Source: an uncultured Prevotellaceae bacterium (GTDB lineage: Bacteria; Bacteroidota; Bacteroidia; Bacteroidales; Bacteroidaceae). From it: a DNA stretch of 64,000 bases. Under the pieces are notes generated by a model. It saw only the letters and a program-made list of their open reading frames with translations, was not told the origin of the DNA and did not search any database. Positions within the stretch are counted from its first letter, which is position 1. Every line of letters begins with the position of its first letter. The position numbers and the translations under genes are program-made. Shown here one piece after another: positions 8,726-16,762 of the stretch. Where the stretch lies: NCBI GenBank assembly GCA_900315455.1, contig OMZE01000009.1:1-64000 (forward strand), read 5' to 3'.

Positions 8726-9535
8726 ATGAAAGGACTACGCTACCTCATTATATGCCCTATTGTGCTGTTGTTGGCCTCGGTCACCATGGGCATCCACAAC
8801 TATCAATCGGCAAAAGAAGCCATGCGGCAAGACCTCACCCGCGCCTTGCGCCAGTTTGTGATGGACGAGTCGCAGCAACGGTTGCTCACCCACTCCATGG
8901 CTACTCTCCATGAAGACATGGTGCTGACGCTGAACGACCCCGACCAGTATTTCTGTGCCCAACTCACCATCCCCTCGCTCAAAGACACCTCGCATGTGGC
9001 GCTGTGCCTGATGGAGCGCAACCGCGAAGAAGCCTTCCGCGAAGAGGCACAGGTATGCAGCGACACCCTGTTATGGCATTCCACCAGTGCTGATGCCGCC
9101 GGGGTATTTATCGCCCTCAAGGCATACGCCAACCCTACTTTTTGTTCGATTCTGAGCCATTCCAGCCAGCGTCTTCCCTTTGCAGGCGCCCTCATCTGCC
9201 TGCTCATGCTCTCGGCCATGGCCATGAAGCGCCGGGGAGCGGAAGCCGAGACCGCGGTGCCGGTCTGTTCGTCCGACATACCGTCGGGCATTCACCTCAC
9301 ACCGATGCAGGAACAACTGATGGAGATGTTCGCTTCTGCTCCCCATCACACCCTCACCAAGGAAACCATCTGCGAGGCATTGTGGCCCAAGAAAGACCAT
9401 CCCGAAGACACCCTCTACACGTTTATCTGTCGTATGAAAGCCAGTTTGAAACGGCAGTCCGACATGGACATCATCAACAAGAGAGGCAAAGAGTATCAAC
9501 TTACCAAGAGAGCACAACAGGCTGAAGACCAATGA
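8726..9535 (+). CDS. Membrane-anchored winged-helix transcriptional regulator (ToxR/CadC-like)
   Basis: A 269-residue protein with an N-terminal membrane segment (about 5-22), an extracytoplasmic region rich in charged residues (about 25-145), a second membrane segment (about 149-168, LPFAGALICLLMLSAMAM), then a cytoplasmic C-terminal winged helix of the OmpR/PhoB type (about 188-262: LTPMQEQLMEMF, TKETICEALWP, YTFICRMKASLK, KRGKEYQL). The order is the reverse of ToxR/CadC, with the DNA-binding domain at the C-terminus as in many Bacteroidetes proteins. There is no receiver domain. It is divergent from the GH10 gene, so it could control that gene or the downstream DUF2723 gene; the signal is unknown. 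Confidence 0.75.
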   Translation: MKGLRYLIICPIVLLLASVTMGIHNYQSAKEAMRQDLTRALRQFVMDESQQRLLTHSMATLHEDMVLTLNDPDQYFCAQLTIPSLKDTSHVALCLMERNREEAFREEAQVCSDTLLWHSTSADAAGVFIALKAYANPTFCSILSHSSQRLPFAGALICLLMLSAMAMKRRGAEAETAVPVCSSDIPSGIHLTPMQEQLMEMFASAPHHTLTKETICEALWPKKDHPEDTLYTFICRMKASLKRQSDMDIINKRGKEYQLTKRAQQAEDQ

Positions 9536-9630
9536 TGTAAGTAAAATGTAAGACTATTGTAAGGCTTTTTTCTGCCCTTGCATCCGCTTTTCTTGTTACC
9601 TTCGCCGCATCCAACCAATAGCACGGCAAG

Positions 9631-12600
9631 ATGCGACAAAAAACCTTCTCGAAAATCGACACTGTTTTGGGGTGGACGGCATTCGCCATCGCCGCCATCA
9701 CCTATTGTCTCACCACGGAGCCTTCCGCCAGCCTGTGGGACTGTCCGGAATTCATCACCAGCGGTTACAAACTCGAAATCGGACATCCTCCAGGTGCCCC
9801 TTTCTTCATGCTTACCGCCAACCTGTTCTCACAACTGGCACGCGACCCATCTGAAGTGGCACTGATGGTCAACACCATGTCGGCACTGCTCAGCGCAGGG
9901 TGTATACTGTTTCTGTTCTGGACCATCACCCATTTCGTCAGGCGTTTATACGAATGCCATTCCCCATCGGGGCACCCCATTTCCATCCCGCAGGCCATCC
10001 TCATCGAAGGAAGCGGCATGACCGGTGCCTTGGCCTACACCTTCAGCGACACCTTCTGGTATTCTGCCGTAGAGAGCGAGGTGTATGCCTATTCGAGTTT
10101 CCTCACCGCCCTGGTGTTCTGGCTCATCCTGAAATGGGAAGACGAGGCCGACAAACCAGGCAGCGACCGCTGGCTCATCCTCATCGCCTACATCATCGGG
10201 CTCTCTATCGGGGTCCACCTGCTCTGTCTGCTGTGTATCCCCGCCATGGCACTGGTGGTGTATTACCGGCGCGCCAAACAAGCGAGCAAGATGGGAGTGG
10301 CGAAAGCCCTGGCATTGGGCACGCTGGCCCTTCTCGGCATCCTCTATCTCCTTGTGCCCGGTGTCATCAAGATAAGCGGATGGGCAGAACTGCTGTCTGT
10401 CAATGTCTTTGGATTGCCGCAGCACGTTGGCCTTATCGTGTCGTTTGTCCTTCTGTTAGCGCTCCTCTTCCTGGCACAGGCCAGAGCCAGACGGCGCGTG
10501 CCGAAGACCATTTTTCTCAGTATGCTGATGCTGCTCATCGGCTTCAGTTGCTATGCCGTCATCATCATCCGTTCTGCCGCCAATCCCCCGATGGACGAAA
10601 ACTCCCCCGACAACGTGTTCGCCCTTGGCAGTTACCTCAGCAGAGAGCAGTACGGCGACACCCCATTGCTCTATGGTCCTGCCTACAGCAGCCAACTCGC
10701 CTATGAACCTCAAGGCGAATACTACGTGGCCAAGCAAGAAGAGGGTTCACCCATCTATTATTTCGACACCAACAGCATGCGACGGCGATACACCACCATC
10801 GGGCAACGTCAGAAGTTTGTATACGAAGACAACATGTGGTTTCCGCGCATGCACTCGCGCCAGCACGCCCAAGCCTACGAAGCATGGATGAATGGCGTGG
10901 AGAAAAAGGGCAACCTGCCGACCACCCTCGACAATCTCAGGTTCTTCTTCACCTACCAGGTGAACTTCATGTACTGGCGCTATTTCCTCTGGAACTTCGT
11001 GGGACGGGAGAACAATATCCAGAGCCAGGGCGAGGTGGAGCATGGCCAGTGGCTCACGGGCATCCGACTCATCGACGACCTCTTGCTCGACTGCGACACC
11101 TCTCAACTCCCCTCCGACCTCCGCGACAACAAGGGGCGAAACGTGTATTACGGCCTTCCGCTATTGCTCGGCATCCTCGGTTTGTGGTGGCAGATGCGCC
11201 AGGGCCGACGCGGCAGACAACAGTGTGGGGTCATCGCCCTGCTCTTCCTCATGACCGGCCTTGCCATCGTGGTATACCTCAACCAGCCCCCTCAACCGCC
11301 CCGTGAGCGCGACTATGTGTATGCCGGCTCTTTCTATGCCTTCGCCATCTGGATAGGCATGGGCACATGCGCCATAGGTTCGATGGTCAGCCGGTGGGCG
11401 AAGAGGCCTCTCACGGCTGCCGTCATCGCTGCCCTGCTATGCCTGCTCGTCCCCATACAGATGGTGAGCCAGACATGGGACGACCACGACCGCTCGGGCC
11501 GCTATGCCTGCCGCGACTTCGGTCACAACTACCTGGAGAGCATGACTCGCGAGGGCCATCCCATCATTCTCACCAACGGCGACAACGACACGTTCCCACT
11601 ATGGTACAACCATGAGGTGGAAGGCACACGGCGCGACACGCGCGACTGCAACCTGTCGTATGTGAACACCGACTGGTATATCGACCAGATGAAGCGTCCA
11701 GCCTATGATTCTCCCGCCCTACCCTTCTCCTGGGAGAGGAAAGACTACCAGGAAGGTGTGAACGACTACGTGGAGGTGCGTGCCGACCTGAAGGAGAATA
11801 TCCTGCAACTGTATAGCGAACAGCCCGAGGAGGCGAGGAAGCAGTTTGGTGACAACCCCTTTGAACTCAGCAACATCATCCATCGCTGGATTCTCAGCGG
11901 CGACCCCAACCGCCACTTCATCCCCACCGACAGCGTGACCGTGACGGCAGGCGGCCAGCAGATGACCATTTCTTTCAGCGGGATACGGTTCTTGCAGAAG
12001 AACGACTTGTTTGTACTGGAAATGTTGTCGCACGGCGACTGGAGCCGTCCGCTCTATGCCTCCATCAGTCTGGGACCGAGCGAGGTGCCCTACCTTCGCG
12101 ACCATTACGTGCTCGAGGGGCTGGCCTACCGCATCGTCCCCTCTGCAGAGGGACAGCATATCGACGTGGAACGGATGTACGACAACGTGATGCACCGTTT
12201 CAGATACGGCGGTCTGTCGCGGGAGGGCATCTATGTAGATGCCGACGTGCTGCACATGGCGCATACCCACCAATATGTGATGGCCATCCTCATCGATGCG
12301 CTGCTTGAGCAGGGCGACAAGCGCCGTGCGCTGGCTGTGGCAGAGAAATGGCAGAAGGAGTTGCCTGTCTGCAACATCCCATACAGCGACGCTGCCCTGT
12401 CGCTGGCAAAATGCTACTATGCCACAGGGCATCCCGACAAAGGTGATGCCATCACCGCCAACCTCCTCTGCCGCAGTGAGGAATGGCTCTCATGGATTGG
12501 CACTATCGGTGCCCGTCGCCGCATGGCTTCGCTCTACACCGCCCACGACTGGCTGAAGACCATGCAGCAGTCGCTGACCCTGGCCTATCAATATGAAAGG

Positions 12601-12666
12601 AAATCACTGATTATGAAATACAACCCTATCTTCGACCGCTATGTCAACGAATACCAACAAGACTAA
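9631..12666 (+). CDS. DUF2723 family integral membrane protein (GT-C-like)
   Basis: A 1011-residue protein whose N-terminal third carries many membrane segments and the DUF2723 signature region: LTTEPSASLWDCPEF, then YKLEIGHPPGAP, and YSAVESEVYAYSSF near 140-155. The Asp/Glu in the first extracytoplasmic loops resemble the catalytic acid region of GT-C glycosyltransferases such as protein O-mannosyltransferases. A large extracytoplasmic C-terminal part (about 620-1011) includes helical, TPR-like sequence. DUF2723 proteins are near universal in Bacteroidetes; transfer of lipid-linked sugar to proteins has been proposed for the family. The next gene overlaps its 3' end by 26 nt. A TAccTTcG box at 9597-9604 is a possible promoter. 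Confidence 0.85.
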   Translation: MRQKTFSKIDTVLGWTAFAIAAITYCLTTEPSASLWDCPEFITSGYKLEIGHPPGAPFFMLTANLFSQLARDPSEVALMVNTMSALLSAGCILFLFWTITHFVRRLYECHSPSGHPISIPQAILIEGSGMTGALAYTFSDTFWYSAVESEVYAYSSFLTALVFWLILKWEDEADKPGSDRWLILIAYIIGLSIGVHLLCLLCIPAMALVVYYRRAKQASKMGVAKALALGTLALLGILYLLVPGVIKISGWAELLSVNVFGLPQHVGLIVSFVLLLALLFLAQARARRRVPKTIFLSMLMLLIGFSCYAVIIIRSAANPPMDENSPDNVFALGSYLSREQYGDTPLLYGPAYSSQLAYEPQGEYYVAKQEEGSPIYYFDTNSMRRRYTTIGQRQKFVYEDNMWFPRMHSRQHAQAYEAWMNGVEKKGNLPTTLDNLRFFFTYQVNFMYWRYFLWNFVGRENNIQSQGEVEHGQWLTGIRLIDDLLLDCDTSQLPSDLRDNKGRNVYYGLPLLLGILGLWWQMRQGRRGRQQCGVIALLFLMTGLAIVVYLNQPPQPPRERDYVYAGSFYAFAIWIGMGTCAIGSMVSRWAKRPLTAAVIAALLCLLVPIQMVSQTWDDHDRSGRYACRDFGHNYLESMTREGHPIILTNGDNDTFPLWYNHEVEGTRRDTRDCNLSYVNTDWYIDQMKRPAYDSPALPFSWERKDYQEGVNDYVEVRADLKENILQLYSEQPEEARKQFGDNPFELSNIIHRWILSGDPNRHFIPTDSVTVTAGGQQMTISFSGIRFLQKNDLFVLEMLSHGDWSRPLYASISLGPSEVPYLRDHYVLEGLAYRIVPSAEGQHIDVERMYDNVMHRFRYGGLSREGIYVDADVLHMAHTHQYVMAILIDALLEQGDKRRALAVAEKWQKELPVCNIPYSDAALSLAKCYYATGHPDKGDAITANLLCRSEEWLSWIGTIGARRRMASLYTAHDWLKTMQQSLTLAYQYERKSLIMKYNPIFDRYVNEYQQD

Positions 12667-12880
12667 TCCCTCATCTTTCTTTCACCGAGGCAACAGCCTC
12701 ATCCTACTGATGGCCTGTGGGCTTATCATCACCGGTATGGCACTCATGACCGGTGATGAAAGCACCCCACAGGCGTTCTGCCCCGATATGTTCTCCACCC
12801 GGCGTATTGTTGTTGCCCCGATGCTCTGCTTCGCGGGATATCTGCTGATTGTCGTGGGGATTATATGGAAAAAGGTTTGA
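12641..12880 (+). CDS. DUF3098 family small membrane protein
   Basis: A 79-residue protein with two membrane segments (about 18-36 and 56-76) and the DUF3098 pattern: a first helix ending GMALMTGDES, then FCPDMFSTRRIVVAPMLCF. The family is Bacteroidetes-specific and usually lies beside the cell-division protein FtsX and undecaprenyl-diphosphatase genes. Here it instead overlaps the end of the DUF2723 gene by 26 nt in another frame, which suggests translational coupling. Molecular function is unknown. Confidence 0.8.
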   Translation: MSTNTNKTNPSSFFHRGNSLILLMACGLIITGMALMTGDESTPQAFCPDMFSTRRIVVAPMLCFAGYLLIVVGIIWKKV

Positions 12881-12929
12881 GGTTTGAGGTTTGAGGTTTG
12901 AGATTTGAGGTTTGAGGTTTGAGGTTTGC
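12874..12929. repeat. Heptanucleotide tandem repeat (GGTTTGA)x8
   Basis: Eight 7-bp units start at the end of the DUF3098 gene; one unit reads GATTTGA and the last GGTTTGC. The stop codon of the DUF3098 gene lies inside the first unit boundary (GTT TGA). The array runs into the motif GCATGATGAACATCGGC, which also occurs at 20361-20377. The same heptamer appears at 25490-25550 and singly near 20481. Confidence 0.8.
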
Positions 12930-12999
12930 ATGATGAACATCGGCGGCGCCTCGGATATGCAAATTCGGGGCAATTTGTTTACATTTTTATCTCTACAGG

Positions 13000-13030
13000 C
13001 TTGTTGTTCCGCGATTTTTTTCTATATTTG
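13000..13030 (+). promoter_or_regulatory. Promoter (CTTG-N19-TATATTTG) for the 219-residue secreted protein gene
   Basis: A -33-like CTTG at 13000-13003 and a perfect -7 TATATTTG at 13023-13030 have the standard 19-nt spacing. The ATG used for the next gene is 44 nt downstream. Confidence 0.65.
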
Positions 13031-13073
13031 CCGTAGATTCGGATTTTTATGCCCTATATAAGAATTGCAGACG

Positions 13074-13733
13074 ATGAAATGGCCTCATATCAAGATTTGT
13101 CCTGTGCTGATGACCCTCGTGGCATTGGTATGGATGCAAGAGATGACAGCCCAGACTTTTGAATATCCCACCTACGATGACGACAGCGTGAGGATAGCAG
13201 TAAAAAGCAAAGGCAGTCGCCCTACCATAGCAGATTTTGCAACCGCCATCCTCAACCATTCCAAAGATATGGAGTTTTTTGACAAAGTGAACGAGGAATG
13301 GAAGCGATACCAGCAAAAAAAGCCTCTCCGCTATCATGGCAACTTTACCGTAGATACCAAAAACGGATTCATGAGTTACTACATGCCAGGCGAGGAGGCC
13401 AATGATACCATCTATCTGGAGATGTGTTTTTGGAATTGTGCCGATGCCAAGCACAAACTGGTGGCTTATAGCGTAAGATGGAAAATGGGCGAAGACTATG
13501 GCTGGAGCGAGTACGTGGGATGCAGATTCTACCTTTATGACAATCAGAAGAAAACGATGAGGACTATATTGCCTGAAGACATCAATGCCCTATATGATGG
13601 AAACGGATTGAGTATGTTTTTCCTACCTCGCAAAGGCAAGAACATTCGTGTATTAGTCTCATCCGAAGGAGATCGATGGGAAGAAGTACTGGAATGGGAT
13701 GGCTACAAATTCAAGACACAAGAGACTCCATAA
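13074..13733 (+). CDS. Secreted protein of unknown function
   Basis: A 219-residue protein. The ATG at 13074 gives a signal peptide MKWPHIKICPVLMTLVALVW followed by a cleavage-type TAQT; an in-frame TTG at 13065 is less likely. The mature protein is mixed alpha/beta and rich in Lys, Asp and aromatic residues (RWKMGEDYGWSEYVG, CRFYLYDNQKKTM, GDRWEEVLEWDGYKF). The second half resembles periplasmic DUF3256-like or beta-propeller-edge sequences, but I cannot assign a family. It has its own promoter and is followed by another promoter, so it is probably monocistronic. Confidence 0.7.
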   Translation: MKWPHIKICPVLMTLVALVWMQEMTAQTFEYPTYDDDSVRIAVKSKGSRPTIADFATAILNHSKDMEFFDKVNEEWKRYQQKKPLRYHGNFTVDTKNGFMSYYMPGEEANDTIYLEMCFWNCADAKHKLVAYSVRWKMGEDYGWSEYVGCRFYLYDNQKKTMRTILPEDINALYDGNGLSMFFLPRKGKNIRVLVSSEGDRWEEVLEWDGYKFKTQETP

Positions 13734-13820
13734 CCGCAAAAGACAATGGTGCGGAGAACAGGTGTTGGCGGGCGTTTGTTCAATATCGAGCGACAGAATA
13801 CAAAAAAGGAGAAAAAAGCC

Positions 13821-13851
13821 GTTGGCATTTGCAGGAAAAAACATACCTTTG
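13821..13851 (+). promoter_or_regulatory. Promoter (GTTG-N19-TACCTTTG) for the S41 peptidase gene
   Basis: A perfect -7 TACCTTTG lies at 13844-13851, with GTTG at 13821-13824 as a one-mismatch -33 at 19-nt spacing. The S41 gene starts 107 nt downstream. Confidence 0.6.
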
Positions 13852-13957
13852 CAGTGCTTTTCGGATGATAATGAGAGCATTATCACACCACAGCCCACTT
13901 CTACCCCCTTACTATCGCTTATATCCTAATCATGTAATAATTAATTAAGTTAGAAAG

Positions 13958-15889
13958 ATGAAAAAGTATTTACTATTCCTTCTGGTCCTTCTGCTGACGC
14001 TTCCCACGCTGGCCGAAGAGCCGTTTACAGTTGAGAAGCGGCAAGTGCCCGTAAACCGTGGCGGTGAAGACGACGGCACCGTGTGCCTGCTTTTCTACCC
14101 CGACATGCCCTCGGTGCCCTACATCTCCGTTGCTGATTTCCAGGCACTGATACTCCCCGGCACCACGATTAAAGTGACCAAAACCGGCAAAGGTGAGTAT
14201 CTCCTCGAGGGCCCGTATGCCAATGCCACAGTGAACACGGTGAACGACCAGTTCACGTCGGACGACTACATGGCTTTCACCAACCAGATGGGACAGGTGC
14301 AAGAGGGGATGGACAATGTCGGTTTCGGTGGTGCACCCTTCTTACGCTACAACCATCATGAATTGACACCAGCCTCGGCTACAGTTACCTTCGATTTCAG
14401 TAAGTACGACATCGACCTGCGCGGCGACGAGAAGGCTGTGTATTTCCCCTTCGCCACCATCTCTGACATCTTCAGCGATATGGATTTCCACCTCGCCGGC
14501 TATAATGGTGAGAAGGTGATTGTACTGACAGGTGAAGATGAAGATACCAGCGATGTTACCAAGTTAGAGCCTGAGAGGGCCAAGGAATTGCTGGAGACCG
14601 AGAGCCGTGAAGAAGACATGGCTGCATTCTGCTACTCCGAACTATGTTTTGTCATCGACCATTTCTATGGCATGCCGGGACGCTCGCCTCTCGAGGGTGG
14701 AATCAAAAACGACGGTCTGGACAAGACGCTCGACGCCATCGAACATGGACCGACCATCAAAAAACTGCTCAAGAGCACCAACACCGACGAGTACTTCTTC
14801 GGCATGAAAAGCCTTCAGGTGCTGCTCCATGACGGTGGACATACCAACCTGATGGTCGACTATAGCCTCTTCATGGCTCCTGCGGAAGAATACGAAATGG
14901 AGGAATATTTTGAAGAATGGAAGGAGAGGAATAAAGAATTCGAGGACACATATCCCTACCTGTACCAGCCGCTGATGGACCTTATCGAAGAATTTATGGA
15001 AAGTTCTAAGAGGGAAGTGATCAGTATGTATCGTCCGTCAACATCAGATCAAACCTATTACAAGGAAGGCGATACAGCCTTTTTGATGTATGATCAGTTT
15101 GGTCCGATTAACAACAAAGCATGGAAAGAATACTACGAGAATGGATGCCAAGGCGAGACACCTGCCATCGATGAAGAGTTCCCAGGTGACCTGAGCGTGG
15201 TGCTCGATGCGCTGAAGCAGGCCAGCGAAGACCCGGAGGTGAAGAACCTCGTGGTAGACCTCGCATGCAACACGGGTGGCGACTTCGACGTGTTGATGGC
15301 CATGTCGGTACTCATGGGCGGGCCGAACTATTACTACAGCGAGAACCTTGTGACCGGACAGCGTCAGATAGCCTACTTTGACGTGGACACCAACTTCGAT
15401 GGCGTTTTTGACGAAAAGGACAAGGAAGTGAAGTACGACCTCAACATCGCCGTGCTCACTTCCGACGTGTCGTTCTCTTGTGGTAACTTCTTCCCCTCGA
15501 TGATGCAGGACGTGGGATTCCCCATCATCGGCGAACGGAGCGGTGGTGGCTCCTGTGCCGTACATCCATTCATCACCCCAGAGGGAATGCAGTTCCAGAT
15601 ATCATCTGCTCGCGACCGCATAGCCAACAAAAATTGGGAAAACATCGACGGTGGCGTGGAGCCCGACTTCGTGATTGACGTCTCTTCGGGCGACTACTCC
15701 AAATTCTACGACGTGGCTGCCATCAAATCATTTATCAACAGTTACTGCAGCAGCCCCACTGCTATTGTCGGCATCGATGCCGCCAACCAAAACAGCACCT
15801 GCGTATATTACGACCTGTCGGGCCGCAGGCTGACTGCCCCCGCCGTCAAGGGTGTATATATCCTGAACGGCAAGAAGATGGTGAAATAG
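13958..15889 (+). CDS. Secreted S41-family peptidase with C-terminal sorting-type tail
   Basis: A 643-residue protein. A signal peptide (about 1-19) is followed by a beta-rich N-terminal domain and a helical acidic region (about 200-350). The S41/C-terminal-processing-peptidase fold (about 360-600) shows VKNLVVDLACNTGG, then IAVLTSDVSFSCGNFF with the likely catalytic Ser507, and IGERSGGGSCAV. The neighbour of the Ser is Cys rather than the usual Ala or Ser, which may affect activity. The end carries the conserved tail (YYDLSGRR...KGVYILNGKKMVK), so the enzyme is probably exported across the outer membrane. Substrate unknown. It has its own promoter and a bidirectional terminator after it. Confidence 0.85.
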   Translation: MKKYLLFLLVLLLTLPTLAEEPFTVEKRQVPVNRGGEDDGTVCLLFYPDMPSVPYISVADFQALILPGTTIKVTKTGKGEYLLEGPYANATVNTVNDQFTSDDYMAFTNQMGQVQEGMDNVGFGGAPFLRYNHHELTPASATVTFDFSKYDIDLRGDEKAVYFPFATISDIFSDMDFHLAGYNGEKVIVLTGEDEDTSDVTKLEPERAKELLETESREEDMAAFCYSELCFVIDHFYGMPGRSPLEGGIKNDGLDKTLDAIEHGPTIKKLLKSTNTDEYFFGMKSLQVLLHDGGHTNLMVDYSLFMAPAEEYEMEEYFEEWKERNKEFEDTYPYLYQPLMDLIEEFMESSKREVISMYRPSTSDQTYYKEGDTAFLMYDQFGPINNKAWKEYYENGCQGETPAIDEEFPGDLSVVLDALKQASEDPEVKNLVVDLACNTGGDFDVLMAMSVLMGGPNYYYSENLVTGQRQIAYFDVDTNFDGVFDEKDKEVKYDLNIAVLTSDVSFSCGNFFPSMMQDVGFPIIGERSGGGSCAVHPFITPEGMQFQISSARDRIANKNWENIDGGVEPDFVIDVSSGDYSKFYDVAAIKSFINSYCSSPTAIVGIDAANQNSTCVYYDLSGRRLTAPAVKGVYILNGKKMVK

Positions 15890-15910
15890 CCCACCGACCT
15901 TGCATACATA

Positions 15911-15953
15911 AAAATCACCACACCCCCGGTCATGGGGATGTGGTGATTTTTTT
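15911..15953. terminator. Bidirectional terminator between S41 gene and the minus-strand operon
   Basis: Arms AATCACCACA-C-CCCC (15913-15927) and GGGGATGTGGTGATT (15934-15948) form a long stem. A T-run follows on the plus strand and A's precede it, so it can serve both converging genes. Confidence 0.8.
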
Positions 15954-15969
15954 GTTGTATGATAATGCC

Positions 15970-16173
15970 TTACAACTGGTCCCAGTCGGAGCCGTCGTCC
16001 TCTTCATCCCAGAGGGTATTCTCACCTGCCCTGGCAGGACCGTTGCCACCGCCGCCATAGATGATACCACTGTTGCCGGCGGTGCTGGTCACCTCATTGC
16101 TTAAGGCAAGCAATGGATTCTCTGCAGTCAATACTTCCACCCAGATTTCGGGTTGCATATATGTCTTTTTCAT
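15970..16173 (-). CDS. Small acidic protein, MKxxYxxP family (member 1)
   Basis: A 67-residue protein beginning MKKTYMQPEIWVEV, with a middle Gly-rich stretch (IIYGGGGNGP) and an acidic end NTLWDEEDDGSDWDQL. It has no signal peptide or membrane helix. Two other small genes here share the plan: 26378-26560 (MKITYKKPYI..., ending SLWDEE) and 55852-56046 (MKRNYTKPTI..., acidic end). Shared features are MK-x-x-Y-x-K/Q-P-x-I near the start, a short hydrophobic spot (LLALS, PVVLS, LLAGS) near residues 20-26, and LWDEE in two of them. Each is in an operon with a surface protein; this one is downstream of the large beta-helix protein, separated by a tandem tail array. Function unknown. Confidence 0.7.
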   Translation of the reverse strand: MKKTYMQPEIWVEVLTAENPLLALSNEVTSTAGNSGIIYGGGGNGPARAGENTLWDEEDDGSDWDQL

Positions 16174-16762
16174 TGTCTTGTTCTCTTAATTATTTGATGA
16201 CAACCTTCTGACCGTTATTGATATAGACGCCCTTCCGGGTCGGCTTACCGCTGAGTTTGCGACCGTCAAGCGAGTAGTAGTAACTACTCCCCTCTCCCCT
16301 TGGAGAGGGAATGGGGGTCATTGTCTTGTTCTCTTAATTATTTGATGACAACCTTCTGACCGTTATTGATATAGACGCCCTTCCGGGTCGGCTTACCACT
16401 GAGTTTGCGACCATCGAGCGAGTAGTAGTAACTACTCCCCCTCGCCCCTTGGAGAGGGGATGGGGGTCATTGTCTTGTTCTCTTAATTATTTGATGACAA
16501 CCTTTTGACCGTTATTGATATAGACGCCCTTCCGGGTCGGCTTACCACTGAGTTTGCGACCGTCGAGCGAGTAGTAGTAACTACTCCCCTCTCCCCTTGG
16601 AGAGGGGATGGGGCCATTGTCTTGTTCTCTTAATTATTTGATGACAACCTTCTGACCGTTATGGATATAGACGCCCTTCCGGGTCGGCTTACCACTGAGT
16701 TTGCGACCGTCGAGCGAGTAGTAGTAACTACTCCCCTCGCCCCTTGGAGAGGGGATGGGGGT
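16171..16762. repeat. Four-copy tandem repeat (147-149 bp) of the C-terminal tail coding region
   Basis: Units start at 16171, 16319, 16468 and 16615, each beginning CATTGTCTTGTTCTCTTAAT. The rightmost unit is the real 3' end of the beta-helix protein gene (stop at 16634). The three others lie downstream of that stop on the minus strand and repeat the tail, the stop and the spacer. Each unit boundary creates an ATG. In the leftmost unit this opens a 43-residue frame (16190-16321, MTPIPSPRGEG...GQKVVIK). Unit 2 has one extra C and unit 3 lacks bases, so both are shifted out of frame. Units are over 90 percent identical by eye. This accounts for the whole gap between 16174 and 16633. Confidence 0.9.
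16190..16321 (-). other. 43-residue ORF made only of the C-terminal tail (within tandem array)
   Basis: A complete ATG-to-TAA frame in the leftmost repeat unit encodes MTPIPSPRGEGSSYYYSLDG followed by RKLSGKPTRKGVYINNGQKV and VIK. It is a detached copy of the end of the neighbouring 1173-residue protein. A start codon exists only because of the unit junction. Translation is doubtful, but it would sit in the same transcript 16 nt before the small gene at 16173. Confidence 0.35.

Noticed and set aside
12704-12973. Minus-strand frame with Lys-Pro-Gln-Thr repeats
   Set aside because: It is the translation of the heptamer array antisense to the DUF3098 gene.
16171-16762. CRISPR-like regular repeats
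   Set aside because: Units of 147-149 bp are repeated in full with no unique spacers; they are duplicated gene ends.
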